Shown piece after piece: positions 1 to 7,765 of a stretch of 64,000 bases of DNA. The notes under the pieces are model-generated. The model searched no databases and was not told where the DNA came from. It was given only the letters and a program-made list of their open reading frames with translations. The stretch's first letter is position 1, and each line of letters begins with the position of its first letter. The translations under genes and the position numbers were made by a program. Origin of the DNA: Anaerolineae bacterium (lineage in GTDB: Bacteria > Chloroflexota > Anaerolineae > 4572-78 > J111); NCBI GenBank assembly GCA_022071955.1, contig JAJVIM010000029.1:1-64000 (forward strand), written 5' to 3'.

Positions 1-2
1 CC

Positions 3-1253
3 GGCTCGGAATTTGTGGAAATGTTTGTGGGCGTGGGCGCCAGCCGCGTGCGCGACCTGTTTGATCAGGCCAAACGCAACAGCCCCTGCATCATCTTCAT
101 CGATGAAATCGACGCCGTGGGCCGCCATCGCGGGGCCGGGCTGGGCGGCAGCCACGACGAGCGCGAGCAAACCCTCAACCAGATTCTGGTTGAAATGGAC
201 GGGTTTGAAACCGATACCAACATTATTATCATCGCCGCTACCAACCGGCCCGATATTCTTGACCCGGCGCTGCTGCGCCCCGGCCGTTTTGACCGGCGCG
301 TCGTGCTCGACCGGCCCGACTGGCAGGGGCGGCAGAAAATTCTTTCGGTTCACGCCCGCGGCAAGCCGATGGCTCCTGATGTTAACCTGGAGCCGCTGGC
401 CAAAGCAACCATCGGTTTTTCCGGGGCCGACCTGGAAAACGTGGTCAATGAAGGCGCAATTTTGGCGGCGCGGCGCAATCAGAAACAAATCGCTATGAAA
501 GATCTGGAAGACGCCATTGAGAAAGTCCGGTTGGGGCCGGAGCGCCGCAGCCGGGTTATCAGCGATGCCGAAAAAGAAGTGGTGGCCTACCACGAAGCCG
601 GGCACGCGCTGGTGGCCTACATGATTAAAGAGGCCGACCCGGTTCACAAAGTGAGCATTGTGGCGCGCGGCACGGCCGGCGGCTTTACGCTCTTTTTGCC
701 GGAAGACGACGCTACACTGATCAGCGAGTCGGAATTTAAAGCGCGGCTGGCTGTAACAATGGGCGGCCGGGCCGCCGAGGAAATCATCTTCCCCAACGTA
801 ACCACCGGCGCCAGCGGCGATCTGGAAACCATTACTCGCATTGCCCGGGCGATGGTCACCCAGTACGGTATGAGCAAAAAACTGGGGCCGCTAACGTTTG
901 GCGATAAAGAAGAGCTGATCTTTTTGGGCCGGCAGCTCAGCGAACAGCGCAACTACAGCGAAGAAGTGGCCGAACTGATCGACTTTGAAGTGCGTAAACT
1001 GGTGGATGAAGCGCATCAGCGGGCGCTGCAAATTCTGAAAGATAATATCGATTTGATGCATTTGGTGGCCCACCGGCTGATGGATGTGGAAACGCTGGAT
1101 GCCGAAGAATTCAGGGCGCTGGTGGAAGGGTTAAATGAACCCCCGCACGAAACCCCGTCGGCCGGGGGTATTCCGGCCAAAGAAAACCCGGCCTCGTCAG
1201 AGGACTCACCGCCGCATATGATTCCGCCTTCGGCGGCGCCTTTGCCGGCCTGA
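3..1253 (+). CDS. ftsH: ATP-dependent zinc metalloprotease FtsH, 5' truncated by window edge
   Basis: Membrane-anchored AAA+ protease that unfolds and degrades membrane and short-lived cytosolic proteins. The reading frame is open from base 3, so the membrane anchor and Walker A are outside the window. Visible in order are the FVEMFVGVGASRVRDLF segment just after the P-loop region, Walker B IIFIDEIDAVG (about bases 90-122), the second region of homology DPALLRPGRFDRRV, and the zinc site HEAGH at 591-605. The zinc ligand aspartate region (about 820-830) and the helical C-terminal protease domain follow. The tail after about base 1140 is a low-complexity Pro/Ser/Ala extension, common in FtsH and poorly conserved. 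The gene ends at a strong bidirectional terminator shared with the convergent sensor gene. Identification is secure. Confidence 0.97.
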   Translation, partial: GSEFVEMFVGVGASRVRDLFDQAKRNSPCIIFIDEIDAVGRHRGAGLGGSHDEREQTLNQILVEMDGFETDTNIIIIAATNRPDILDPALLRPGRFDRRVVLDRPDWQGRQKILSVHARGKPMAPDVNLEPLAKATIGFSGADLENVVNEGAILAARRNQKQIAMKDLEDAIEKVRLGPERRSRVISDAEKEVVAYHEAGHALVAYMIKEADPVHKVSIVARGTAGGFTLFLPEDDATLISESEFKARLAVTMGGRAAEEIIFPNVTTGASGDLETITRIARAMVTQYGMSKKLGPLTFGDKEELIFLGRQLSEQRNYSEEVAELIDFEVRKLVDEAHQRALQILKDNIDLMHLVAHRLMDVETLDAEEFRALVEGLNEPPHETPSAGGIPAKENPASSEDSPPHMIPPSAAPLPA

Positions 1254-1272
1254 GGTTAATCCCGAAGAACGC

Positions 1273-1312
1273 AAAAAGCGGCCTCGATATTTCGTCGAGG
1301 CCGCTTTTTTTT
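1273..1312. terminator. Bidirectional intrinsic terminator between ftsH and the sensor-phosphatase gene
   Basis: A 15-bp perfect stem (1273-1287 with 1295-1309) and a 7-base loop. An A-tract lies on the left and a T-tract on the right, so it works for the rightward ftsH transcript and the leftward transcript of the gene ending at 1311. Confidence 0.9.
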
Positions 1313-4300
1313 AAACTTTTACCACCACAATGGTCAGGTCGTCGGCGGCGTCAACCGGGCCGAGAAAATTATGTACGGTTTCTTTGAGATGGTTCAGCAT
1401 ATCGGCGGCGCTTTGTTGCGGCCCGGCCGCGATGGCCTGTTCCAGCCGCTCAAAACCATACATTTCGCCGGTTTCATCCATCGCTTCAATTACCCCATCA
1501 CTCACCAAAACCACCATATCGCCGGGATTGACGGCAACGTTGACGGTGGCTTCGCGGTAGTTGGGTTTGCGCTCCAGAATAACGCCCAACGGCAGGCCAA
1601 TGGCATCGAGCCAGCGCGTTTGGCCGTTGCCCGAGCGGACAAAAGGCGGCACGCCGCCGGCATTGATTACACTGAGCGAACCGTTGTTATACTCGGTGTA
1701 GCACAGGGCGCAGTTTTGGTTGGTGGTTTGAGTGTACGGTTTCAGCGTGCTGTCGAGCCGGAAGAGCAGTTCTTCTTTTTTGGGCGACTGAGCCACAATG
1801 GATTGCAGCGACCCCAAACTGACGGCCATCAACAGGGCGGCCGGCATCCCTTTGCCGGAAACATCGCCCACAATCACGGCGAAATGTTCGGGCGGGCCGC
1901 CCGGCTCGCTGGCGACCGCGTAGTAATCGTAAAAATCGCCGCCGACTTCGCGGGCGGGTTTGCTGAAGCAAACCACTTCCGGGTGTGACCAGCGGGGCCG
2001 GGCCGGAGGCAGCAACCCCTGCTGTATTTTTTTGGCCAGAGCCAGCTCATCCTGCAACCGATTGGTGACTTCTTGCAGGTGCTGGTTGGCTTGCAGCAGG
2101 GCGGCGGTGCGTTCGGCCACTTTCTTTTTTAGCAGGTTGCGCTGATGTTCGATGACCCGGACGCGCAGTTTATACGTTACAAAGCCAATCGCCAGCAGCC
2201 CGGCCACAGCCAGCGTTCTGAACCACCACGTTTCCCAAAACGGCGGGGTAATCACCAGCGAAACGGAGATGCCGTCATCATTCCAGACGCCGGCGTTGTT
2301 TGCCCCTTTCACTTTAAAAGTGTAGTCGCCGGGATCAAGGTTGGTGTAGGTGGCAAAGGTGCGCGGACCGGCGTAGTTCCAGTCGTGGTCAAAGCCTTCG
2401 AGCATGTAGGCGTACTGGTTTTTTTCCGGGGCCACGTAGTCCAGCGCGGCAAAATCAAACGAGAGCACATCATCCTGATAAGAAAGTTGAATATCGCGGG
2501 TTGACTCCGGCGGCGCGTCCAGATTGAGCGGCTGATTAAACAGGCTCAATCCGGTGATCACCACCGGCGGAACGTGCATATTTTCGCCGATTTTATCGGG
2601 GTAGAATTTGGTCAGGCCGTTGATGCCGCCAAAATAGAGCGCGCCATCCCGCCCTTTAAACGCCGAATCTTCGCGGTACATCACTCGCTGCAAACCATCG
2701 GTGATGCCGTAGTTCACAAAGCGGTTTTCAGCGGGGACAAATTTGGTTAGCCCTTTGCTGGTGCTGAGCCACAGATTACCGGCGTCATCGTTGAGGATGC
2801 TGTAGACCACATCAGAGGCCAGCCCATCGGCCTGGGTGTAACTGACAGCGTGACCGGTTTGGGGATCAAATTTGTTCAGCCCGCCATTGGCGGTGGCCAG
2901 CCACATAGCGTCTGGCGCGGATTGATAAATGTGATAGATGTTGTTGTCGCTGAGGCTGGTGAGGTTTTCCGGGTTGTACTGAAAACGCACAAATTGTTCG
3001 GTGACGGGGTCAAATTTATTCAGCCCGCCGCCGTAAGTACCAATCCACAGTTGGCCGGCCGGGTCCTGGTAAATGGCGTACACATCGTTATTGGCCAAAC
3101 TGGCGGGGTTGGCGGGATCGTTTTGGTAGGCGGTAAAGGTTTGTGTGGCGCGGTCAAAGCGATCCAATCCGCCGCCTTTGGTGCCAATCCACAGATACCC
3201 GTCGCGGTCTTCAAAAATCACATTAACATCGGTGCTGCTGAGGCCGGTTGAGTCGCCGGTGTCAAAGGGGTAGCGGGTAAACTGACTCTCGGCGGGGTTG
3301 TAGCTGTTGAGGCCGCCGCCGGCTGTACCCAACCAAAAGATACCGGCGCTGTCTTTGTAAATGGCGTAGATGTCGTCGCTGCTGAGGCTGTTGGGGTTGT
3401 CCGGGTTGTGGGCAAAGCTGGTGTACTGGCCGGTGGCGGAATTGTAAATGGTTAGCCCGCCGCCTTTGTTGCCCAGCCAGAGCGAGCCGTCATCATCCTG
3501 ATAAATGGCCCGAACCTCGTTGTTGGCAATGGTGCTGGGATGGCCGGGAATGCCGGCGTAGTGGATAAACTGGCCGGAGGTGGGCACCAGTTTGTCGACG
3601 CCGCCGCCGCGGGTGCCAATCCACAGTACGCCGCCGTTGTCTTCAAAAATATAGCGAATATCGTTGTAGGCCAGGCTGCTGGAATTGAGCGGGTCGTTTA
3701 CAAAGTGGGTAAATGTGCCCGTGGCGCGGTCCATTAAATTGAGGCCGCCGCTGCGTGTGCCCACCCAAAAGCGGCCGTGGCTGTCTTCCAGGATGGCGTT
3801 GATAATGTCATCGCTCAGGCTGGTGGGGTTGTCAACCTGGCGAAAGTAGGCGGTAAATGTGCCGGTGTCGGCATTGAAGCGGTTCAGCCCCTTTTCCGTG
3901 CCAACCCACAGCACCCCGGCGCGGTCAATGTGCAGGGTGCGGATAAGGCTGTGGCTCAGGCTGGCGGGGTCGGCGGGATCGTGAAAATAGTGGGTAAATT
4001 TGTCGGTATCCGGGTCAAATTTATTGAGGCCGTCGGTGGTGGCAATCCACAGATAGCCCTCGCGGTCCTCGTCGATGCGCCAGATGCGGTCGTTGCTGAT
4101 GCTGAAGGGGTTGTTGGGGTTGGGCAGGTAGTGAGTAAAGGTGTCGGTTTTGGGATCGAGTTTGTTGAGGCCGCCGCCGGCTGTGCCAATCCAGATGGTG
4201 CCGCGCGAATCCTGAAAAATGGTCTGCACCCGGTCGTAATTGAGGCTGTTGGGATCGTTGGGGATGGTGGTGTAATTTTTAAATTGACCCGTGCGCGGGT

Positions 4301-4682
4301 CCAACCGGTCGACGCCGCCGCCCCAGGTGCCAATCCAGATGTAGCCATCGTGGTCAATGTAAATGTTGCCGGCGTTGTCGTTGGAAACGGTGTTGGGATT
4401 GAACGGATCGCTGCGGTAAACCGTAAAGCGGTAGCCGTCGTACTTGTTCAGCCCGTTTTGCGTGCCAAACCACATAAAGCCGGTTTGGTCCTGCACAATG
4501 GCATAAACCGTGTTGTCAGACAGGCCGTTATCCAGAGTCAGGTGGTCAAAATGGATGACGGGTTCCTGGGCGCGCGCCGGCAGCAACGTGGCGGCAAATG
4601 CCAGCCCAAACAGCAGAATGTTGTTGATCAGATTTTTGAGCCGATGGATTGGTTTGGAGCAGACGACGTGTTTGTTGAGCAT
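1311..4682 (-). CDS. Two-propeller sensor with SpoIIE-type PP2C phosphatase output
   Basis: Predicted envelope sensor of 1123 residues that outputs through a serine phosphatase. An N-terminal signal segment (about residues 15-38, ending ARAQ) leads into 14 Reg_prop blades recognisable by W-[FIVL]-G-T-x-G-G-G-[LV]-[ND]-x-[FLY]-[DN], which fits two seven-bladed propellers. A Y_Y_Y domain, one TM helix (about 815-838), a coiled coil beginning KKKVAERTAALLQANQHL and a SpoIIE/RsbU-type PP2C domain (about 885-1123) follow. The phosphatase shows VGGDFYDYY, GDVSGKGMPAALLM, SDGVIEAM and DDLTIVV, so the metal-binding acidic residues are present. Propeller plus Y_Y_Y is the usual periplasmic half of hybrid two-component systems; here a phosphatase replaces the kinase, suggesting partner-switching (anti-anti-sigma dephosphorylation) or a similar output. 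No anti-sigma gene is adjacent. The ATG at 4682 has no clear Shine-Dalgarno. Confidence 0.9.
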   Translation of the reverse strand: MLNKHVVCSKPIHRLKNLINNILLFGLAFAATLLPARAQEPVIHFDHLTLDNGLSDNTVYAIVQDQTGFMWFGTQNGLNKYDGYRFTVYRSDPFNPNTVSNDNAGNIYIDHDGYIWIGTWGGGVDRLDPRTGQFKNYTTIPNDPNSLNYDRVQTIFQDSRGTIWIGTAGGGLNKLDPKTDTFTHYLPNPNNPFSISNDRIWRIDEDREGYLWIATTDGLNKFDPDTDKFTHYFHDPADPASLSHSLIRTLHIDRAGVLWVGTEKGLNRFNADTGTFTAYFRQVDNPTSLSDDIINAILEDSHGRFWVGTRSGGLNLMDRATGTFTHFVNDPLNSSSLAYNDIRYIFEDNGGVLWIGTRGGGVDKLVPTSGQFIHYAGIPGHPSTIANNEVRAIYQDDDGSLWLGNKGGGLTIYNSATGQYTSFAHNPDNPNSLSSDDIYAIYKDSAGIFWLGTAGGGLNSYNPAESQFTRYPFDTGDSTGLSSTDVNVIFEDRDGYLWIGTKGGGLDRFDRATQTFTAYQNDPANPASLANNDVYAIYQDPAGQLWIGTYGGGLNKFDPVTEQFVRFQYNPENLTSLSDNNIYHIYQSAPDAMWLATANGGLNKFDPQTGHAVSYTQADGLASDVVYSILNDDAGNLWLSTSKGLTKFVPAENRFVNYGITDGLQRVMYREDSAFKGRDGALYFGGINGLTKFYPDKIGENMHVPPVVITGLSLFNQPLNLDAPPESTRDIQLSYQDDVLSFDFAALDYVAPEKNQYAYMLEGFDHDWNYAGPRTFATYTNLDPGDYTFKVKGANNAGVWNDDGISVSLVITPPFWETWWFRTLAVAGLLAIGFVTYKLRVRVIEHQRNLLKKKVAERTAALLQANQHLQEVTNRLQDELALAKKIQQGLLPPARPRWSHPEVVCFSKPAREVGGDFYDYYAVASEPGGPPEHFAVIVGDVSGKGMPAALLMAVSLGSLQSIVAQSPKKEELLFRLDSTLKPYTQTTNQNCALCYTEYNNGSLSVINAGGVPPFVRSGNGQTRWLDAIGLPLGVILERKPNYREATVNVAVNPGDMVVLVSDGVIEAMDETGEMYGFERLEQAIAAGPQQSAADMLNHLKETVHNFLGPVDAADDLTIVVVKV

Positions 4683-4757
4683 AACTATTAATAAGAGAGA
4701 GAATTGATTTGCCCCTCATTGTACCACAGATTTTCTGCGTCACATTATCGGCTAGGA

Positions 4758-5630
4758 CTAATTGCCTGCCGCCGATAGACGGTAGTAATCAAAGGCGGTG
4801 GTGGTTTCAAAACCGCAGGTTTGATACAATCCCAGCGCGTTTTCGTTGTCGGTGGCAACCTCCAGCGATATGTTGCGCCGGCCCTGCGCCACCAGCCCGG
4901 CCACGGTGCGCGACAGGATGGTTTTGCCGTAGCCCCGTCCCCGAAACTGGGGCAACACGGCAAACGCCCCAATGTAAATGTCGTTGCCGGAGTTAATCGC
5001 GTGGATTTTGCCAATTGGCTCGCCGCCGATGGTGGCTATCCAGCCCTGTTTGCGGCTGCCGTCAGAAATTTCTTTCTGCATGCGGGCGGTGGTCAGCTCA
5101 GGGGGAATGCCGAAGCAGAGCAGGTCAAGCTCGGCGATCAGTGGGATGTCCTCGGCGCGGGCGGGCCGGAGTTCCAGATTGGCCGGGGTTGGCACCACCG
5201 GGCCGGGATGGCGCAAATCCATGCGGTATTCCGAAAATTCGTAAACGCCGCCAATGGCTCTGAGCGCGGCAGTGCCGGCCCGCGCTTTGCGCTCGCAGAA
5301 AAAGAGCAGGTCGGGGATGCCGCGCCGGACGACTTCGGCGCGGGCGGCCGCCAACAGTTGCGCAAAAATGCCCCGCCGCCGCAAGTCGGGGTGAGTCATA
5401 GCGCTCACTTCGGCTTCGCGGCTGTTAAAAATATACAGGGCCAGGTAGCCCACCAGCCGGCCATCGATGTAGTAGAGAAAGTCGTTCAGTTCGTTGGTGG
5501 GGCGGTTGCCCAGCGTGCTCCAGTTGAGCTTCATGGTTAGCCCTTCAAAACTGTTGCAGGTATCGGCCAACTGCCGAATTTCGGCCAGTTGGGTGGCGGT
5601 CAGGCCGTGGGCTGGTTGGAGTTGTTCCAT
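4758..5630 (-). CDS. Tandem-domain GNAT N-acetyltransferase
   Basis: A 290-residue protein with two GNAT folds, like the mycothiol-synthase/MshD-type arrangement. Acetyl-CoA-binding motif A is visible in each half: DLRRRGIFAQLLAAA (about residues 83-97) and QFRGRGYGKTILSRTV (about 228-243). The second ends with the typical ALGLYQTCGFE segment. The substrate cannot be told from sequence; the mycothiol-like layout alone is not evidence of mycothiol synthesis, and no partner gene is present. The ATG at 5630 is preceded by AAAGGA at a workable distance. It is a single gene, leftward, upstream of the sensor-phosphatase gene, separated from it by about 75 bp with no obvious terminator. Confidence 0.85.
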   Translation of the reverse strand: MEQLQPAHGLTATQLAEIRQLADTCNSFEGLTMKLNWSTLGNRPTNELNDFLYYIDGRLVGYLALYIFNSREAEVSAMTHPDLRRRGIFAQLLAAARAEVVRRGIPDLLFFCERKARAGTAALRAIGGVYEFSEYRMDLRHPGPVVPTPANLELRPARAEDIPLIAELDLLCFGIPPELTTARMQKEISDGSRKQGWIATIGGEPIGKIHAINSGNDIYIGAFAVLPQFRGRGYGKTILSRTVAGLVAQGRRNISLEVATDNENALGLYQTCGFETTTAFDYYRLSAAGN

Positions 5631-5718
5631 CGAAGGTGAGTCCTTTCGGTAATTTTCGCAGAGAGCGTTTGGAAACTAACTTTAGCACAAAGTTGATAAC
5701 TATTCACCCCATCCGCCC

Positions 5719-5848
5719 TGCCCCCCTTCTCTTTGGGAAGGGGGAAATTAAGGAAACGGTGTCAATTTCCCAGTCTCCCCTCCCCCGCTTGCGGGGGATA
5801 CCCCTGCGGGGCACAGGTGGGTTGGGGGAGGGGGCATTTTTTTCAAAA
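5719..5848. repeat. Dispersed GC-rich palindromic repeat, copy A
   Basis: Intergenic block built of C-rich and G-rich complementary runs around an AAGGAAACGGTGTCAATT core (about 5750-5768). The same core and flanking GGGAAGGGGGA run recur inverted at about 22684-22733, so this is a dispersed repeat and not chance composition. It contains no gene. Confidence 0.6.
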
Positions 5849-5870
5849 TAAAACCCCGCTCGGCGGGGTT
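5844..5870 (-). terminator. Intrinsic terminator of the HAD-thioesterase operon
   Basis: Eight-bp stem (5852-5859 with 5863-5870), 3-base loop, followed on the minus strand by a T-rich run. It lies 6 bp past the thioesterase stop codon. Confidence 0.8.
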
Positions 5871-5876
5871 GATGGT

Positions 5877-6278
5877 TTACCGGCTCATAAAATCGCGCCA
5901 TTTTTGAGGAATGATGGCCACTTTGCCGGCGCGATCAACGCAAATGTGTTTGGTGTGGGCCTGTACCAGCATCCCGCCCGTGGCGGCATCGACAATTTCG
6001 TAGCCAAAGGTGATTTGCCGGCTTTTTACCTCCTTAATCCAGCAGCGCACGGTCACCAACTGGTCGTAAATGGCCGGCTGGCCGTAGCGCACCTGCAATT
6101 CAGACACCGCCAGCGATACGCCATCGGCCTCAAAATTGGCGTAGGAACTGCCGTTGGTTCGCAGCCACTGGCTGCGCCCTTCTTCCAGCCAAACCACGTA
6201 GGCGGCGTGGTGAACAATACCCATTTTATCCGTTTCGGCGTAGCGAACGTGAAAAGTGGTTTCAGCAATGTGTTTCAG
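5877..6278 (-). CDS. YbgC/4-hydroxybenzoyl-CoA-type acyl-CoA thioesterase
   Basis: Hot-dog-fold thioesterase of about 133 residues that hydrolyses acyl-CoA thioesters. The N-terminal VRYAETDKMGIVHHAAY segment is the family signature, and its Asp becomes residue 17 if translation starts at CTG 6278, the same place as the catalytic Asp of the 4-HBT family. I chose this CTG because homology begins there and GAGAGG lies 7 bases upstream, inside the last codons of the HAD gene. The only standard starts further upstream (TTG at 6353 and 6323) would add a tail read through the HAD coding frame. The gene sits 4 bases after the HAD stop, so translational coupling is likely. Substrate unknown. Confidence 0.85.
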   Translation of the reverse strand: MKHIAETTFHVRYAETDKMGIVHHAAYVVWLEEGRSQWLRTNGSSYANFEADGVSLAVSELQVRYGQPAIYDQLVTVRCWIKEVKSRQITFGYEIVDAATGGMLVQAHTKHICVDRAGKVAIIPQKWRDFMSR

Positions 6279-6282
6279 GAGA

Positions 6283-6948
6283 TTACCTCTCGATGGGGAG
6301 TAGCTGGCGGATAATACCTTCAACGTGGAAAATAGTAGGCACGCTAAAATCAACCGCCGATGAGACGCCGTTGCTGCCCACCAAAATGGTGGTCATCCCC
6401 AAATCTTTGGCCGGAATCAGGTTGCGTGCTTTGTCATCAACCATAATGCAGCCAAAACCGTCAACCTCCAGCAATTCCAGAGCGCGGTGGTAAGCCAGCG
6501 GATCGGGCTTGGTTTTAAAATTGACGGTGTGAGCGTCGATGATCATTTCAAAGTGGGGCCGCACTTGCAGCGTGTTCAACACGCGTTCCGAGTGAGCCAC
6601 ATCTGAATTGGTGAACACAATTTTGCGCAGCGGCAGTCCGGCCAGCATGTGATCCAGCGGAGGACTGGCCCCAAAGAAATCGGCCGGGTTTACATCGTGG
6701 ACAAATTGCATAAAATCAGCCGGGTCGATGCGGAAATCCTCAATCAGCCCGCGCAGCGACGTGCCGTATTTTTGAAAATAGAGCCGTCTTTTGCTCGGCG
6801 CGTCATCGGCGGGGATGCCCACTTTGTGAATCATGTACTGCAAAATCCGCTCGCCGATAACGTCCATCAGCCCGGATTCGCTGGGGTAAAGGGTTTCATC
6901 GAGATCGAATAAAATAAATTGATAATGCGGCATACGGATGCGCTTCAT
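6283..6948 (-). CDS. HAD-superfamily hydrolase, pyrimidine 5'-nucleotidase-like
   Basis: About 221 residues. Motif I is FDLDETLYP (nucleophile D15 from the chosen start), motif II is the VFTNSD segment, motif III is the KTKPDPLAYHRALE lysine, and motif IV is MVDDKARN. The DETLYP form with a helical cap is typical of the Sdt1/Phm8/YjjG nucleotidase group, which removes phosphate from pyrimidine monophosphates or other small phosphates. ATG 6948 is preferred over the ORF's first codon at 7002, which lies within a hairpin; ATG 6933 is also possible. First gene of a two-gene leftward operon with the thioesterase. Confidence 0.85.
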   Translation of the reverse strand: MKRIRMPHYQFILFDLDETLYPSESGLMDVIGERILQYMIHKVGIPADDAPSKRRLYFQKYGTSLRGLIEDFRIDPADFMQFVHDVNPADFFGASPPLDHMLAGLPLRKIVFTNSDVAHSERVLNTLQVRPHFEMIIDAHTVNFKTKPDPLAYHRALELLEVDGFGCIMVDDKARNLIPAKDLGMTTILVGSNGVSSAVDFSVPTIFHVEGIIRQLLPIER

Positions 6949-6991
6949 TTTTATCAACGACAACAGCTTGTGGTAAACTAAACGCTCAACC

Positions 6992-7054
6992 AAAAAAGGC
7001 AAAATCCTAACCTTGCAGCGGCGACCGGTGCAATTTCAGAATTTTGCCTTTTTT
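6992..7054. promoter_or_regulatory. Nested inverted repeat in the divergent region upstream of the HAD and MBL genes
   Basis: A perfect 14-bp outer inverted repeat (6992-7005 with 7041-7054) that is A6 at one end and T6 at the other, with an inner 5-bp pair TTGCA/TGCAA (7013-7017 with 7029-7033). It has the form of a bidirectional terminator but lies upstream of both flanking genes, so a role as leader structure, small RNA end or insulator is possible. Confidence 0.5.
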
Positions 7055-7144
7055 AATGAACTGCCAATAAACAACGCAATAATAACATAGCATTATGAGC
7101 CTGTCTAATACAATAGGTATTTAGGCCTGAAACGGAGAGAGCCG

Positions 7145-7765
7145 GTGATTGTCAAACAACTGCCCCTGGGCGTCATTCAAACCAATTGTTACATGGTCGG
7201 CTGTAAAGAAACCGGCGAGGGGGTAGTGATTGACCCCGGCGACGAGGCTGAGCGCGTGCTGGCCGAGGTGAAAGCCGCCGGATTAACCATTAAATACGTG
7301 CTGAACACGCACGCTCATTTTGACCACATTATGGCCAACGCCGATGTTGTCCGGGCCACCGGCGCGCCGCTGGCGCTGCACCCGCTCGATTTGCCGCTGC
7401 TGCGCCAGCGCGGCGGGGCCGGTTTTTTTGGGGTTGCCGCGCCGGCCAGCCCCGAGCCGGACATTAAACTGGCCGAAGGCGACACCATCGTCTTTGGCCG
7501 CCACACGTTTGAGGTGCTGTTTACTCCCGGCCACACCCCCGGCCACGTCAGTTTTTACGAGCGCAGCCAGGGCATTGTTTTTGATGGCGATGTGCTGTTT
7601 GCCGGCGGCATCGGCCGCACCGATTTGCCCGGCGGCGATTACGAAACGCTGATGGAGAGCATCACCGAAAAGCTGATGACCCTGCCCGACGACACGGTGG
7701 TTTGCTCCGGCCACGGGCCGGTGACCACTATTGGCCGCGAGCGGGCCGGCAATCCGTGGTTGTGA
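7145..7765 (+). CDS. MBL-fold metallo-hydrolase, glyoxalase II-like
   Basis: 206-residue metallo-beta-lactamase-fold hydrolase of the hydroxyacylglutathione-hydrolase-like group, close to YcbL-type proteins. The zinc motif THAHFDH gives H56, H58, D60 and H61. Further ligands are in TPGHTPGHVSFY (about residues 127-138), the bridging Asp in FDGDVLFAGGIGRTDL, and the last His in CSGHGP. Probably a thioesterase acting on small acyl thiol esters; the exact thiol is unknown. GTG 7145 is the start, with GGAGAG 7 bases upstream. The gene ends directly against the convergent PstS-like gene. Confidence 0.9.
   Translation: MIVKQLPLGVIQTNCYMVGCKETGEGVVIDPGDEAERVLAEVKAAGLTIKYVLNTHAHFDHIMANADVVRATGAPLALHPLDLPLLRQRGGAGFFGVAAPASPEPDIKLAEGDTIVFGRHTFEVLFTPGHTPGHVSFYERSQGIVFDGDVLFAGGIGRTDLPGGDYETLMESITEKLMTLPDDTVVCSGHGPVTTIGRERAGNPWL

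Noticed and set aside
2880..4450. Regularly spaced repeats of about 140-150 bp in the sensor gene, CRISPR-like at first glance
   Set aside because: Spacing matches propeller blades, and the reading frame stays open throughout.
3777..4691. 304-residue plus-strand open frame antisense to the propeller sensor
   Set aside because: It is a shadow of the repeated propeller codons, with Val/Gly-rich low-complexity translation and no family motif.
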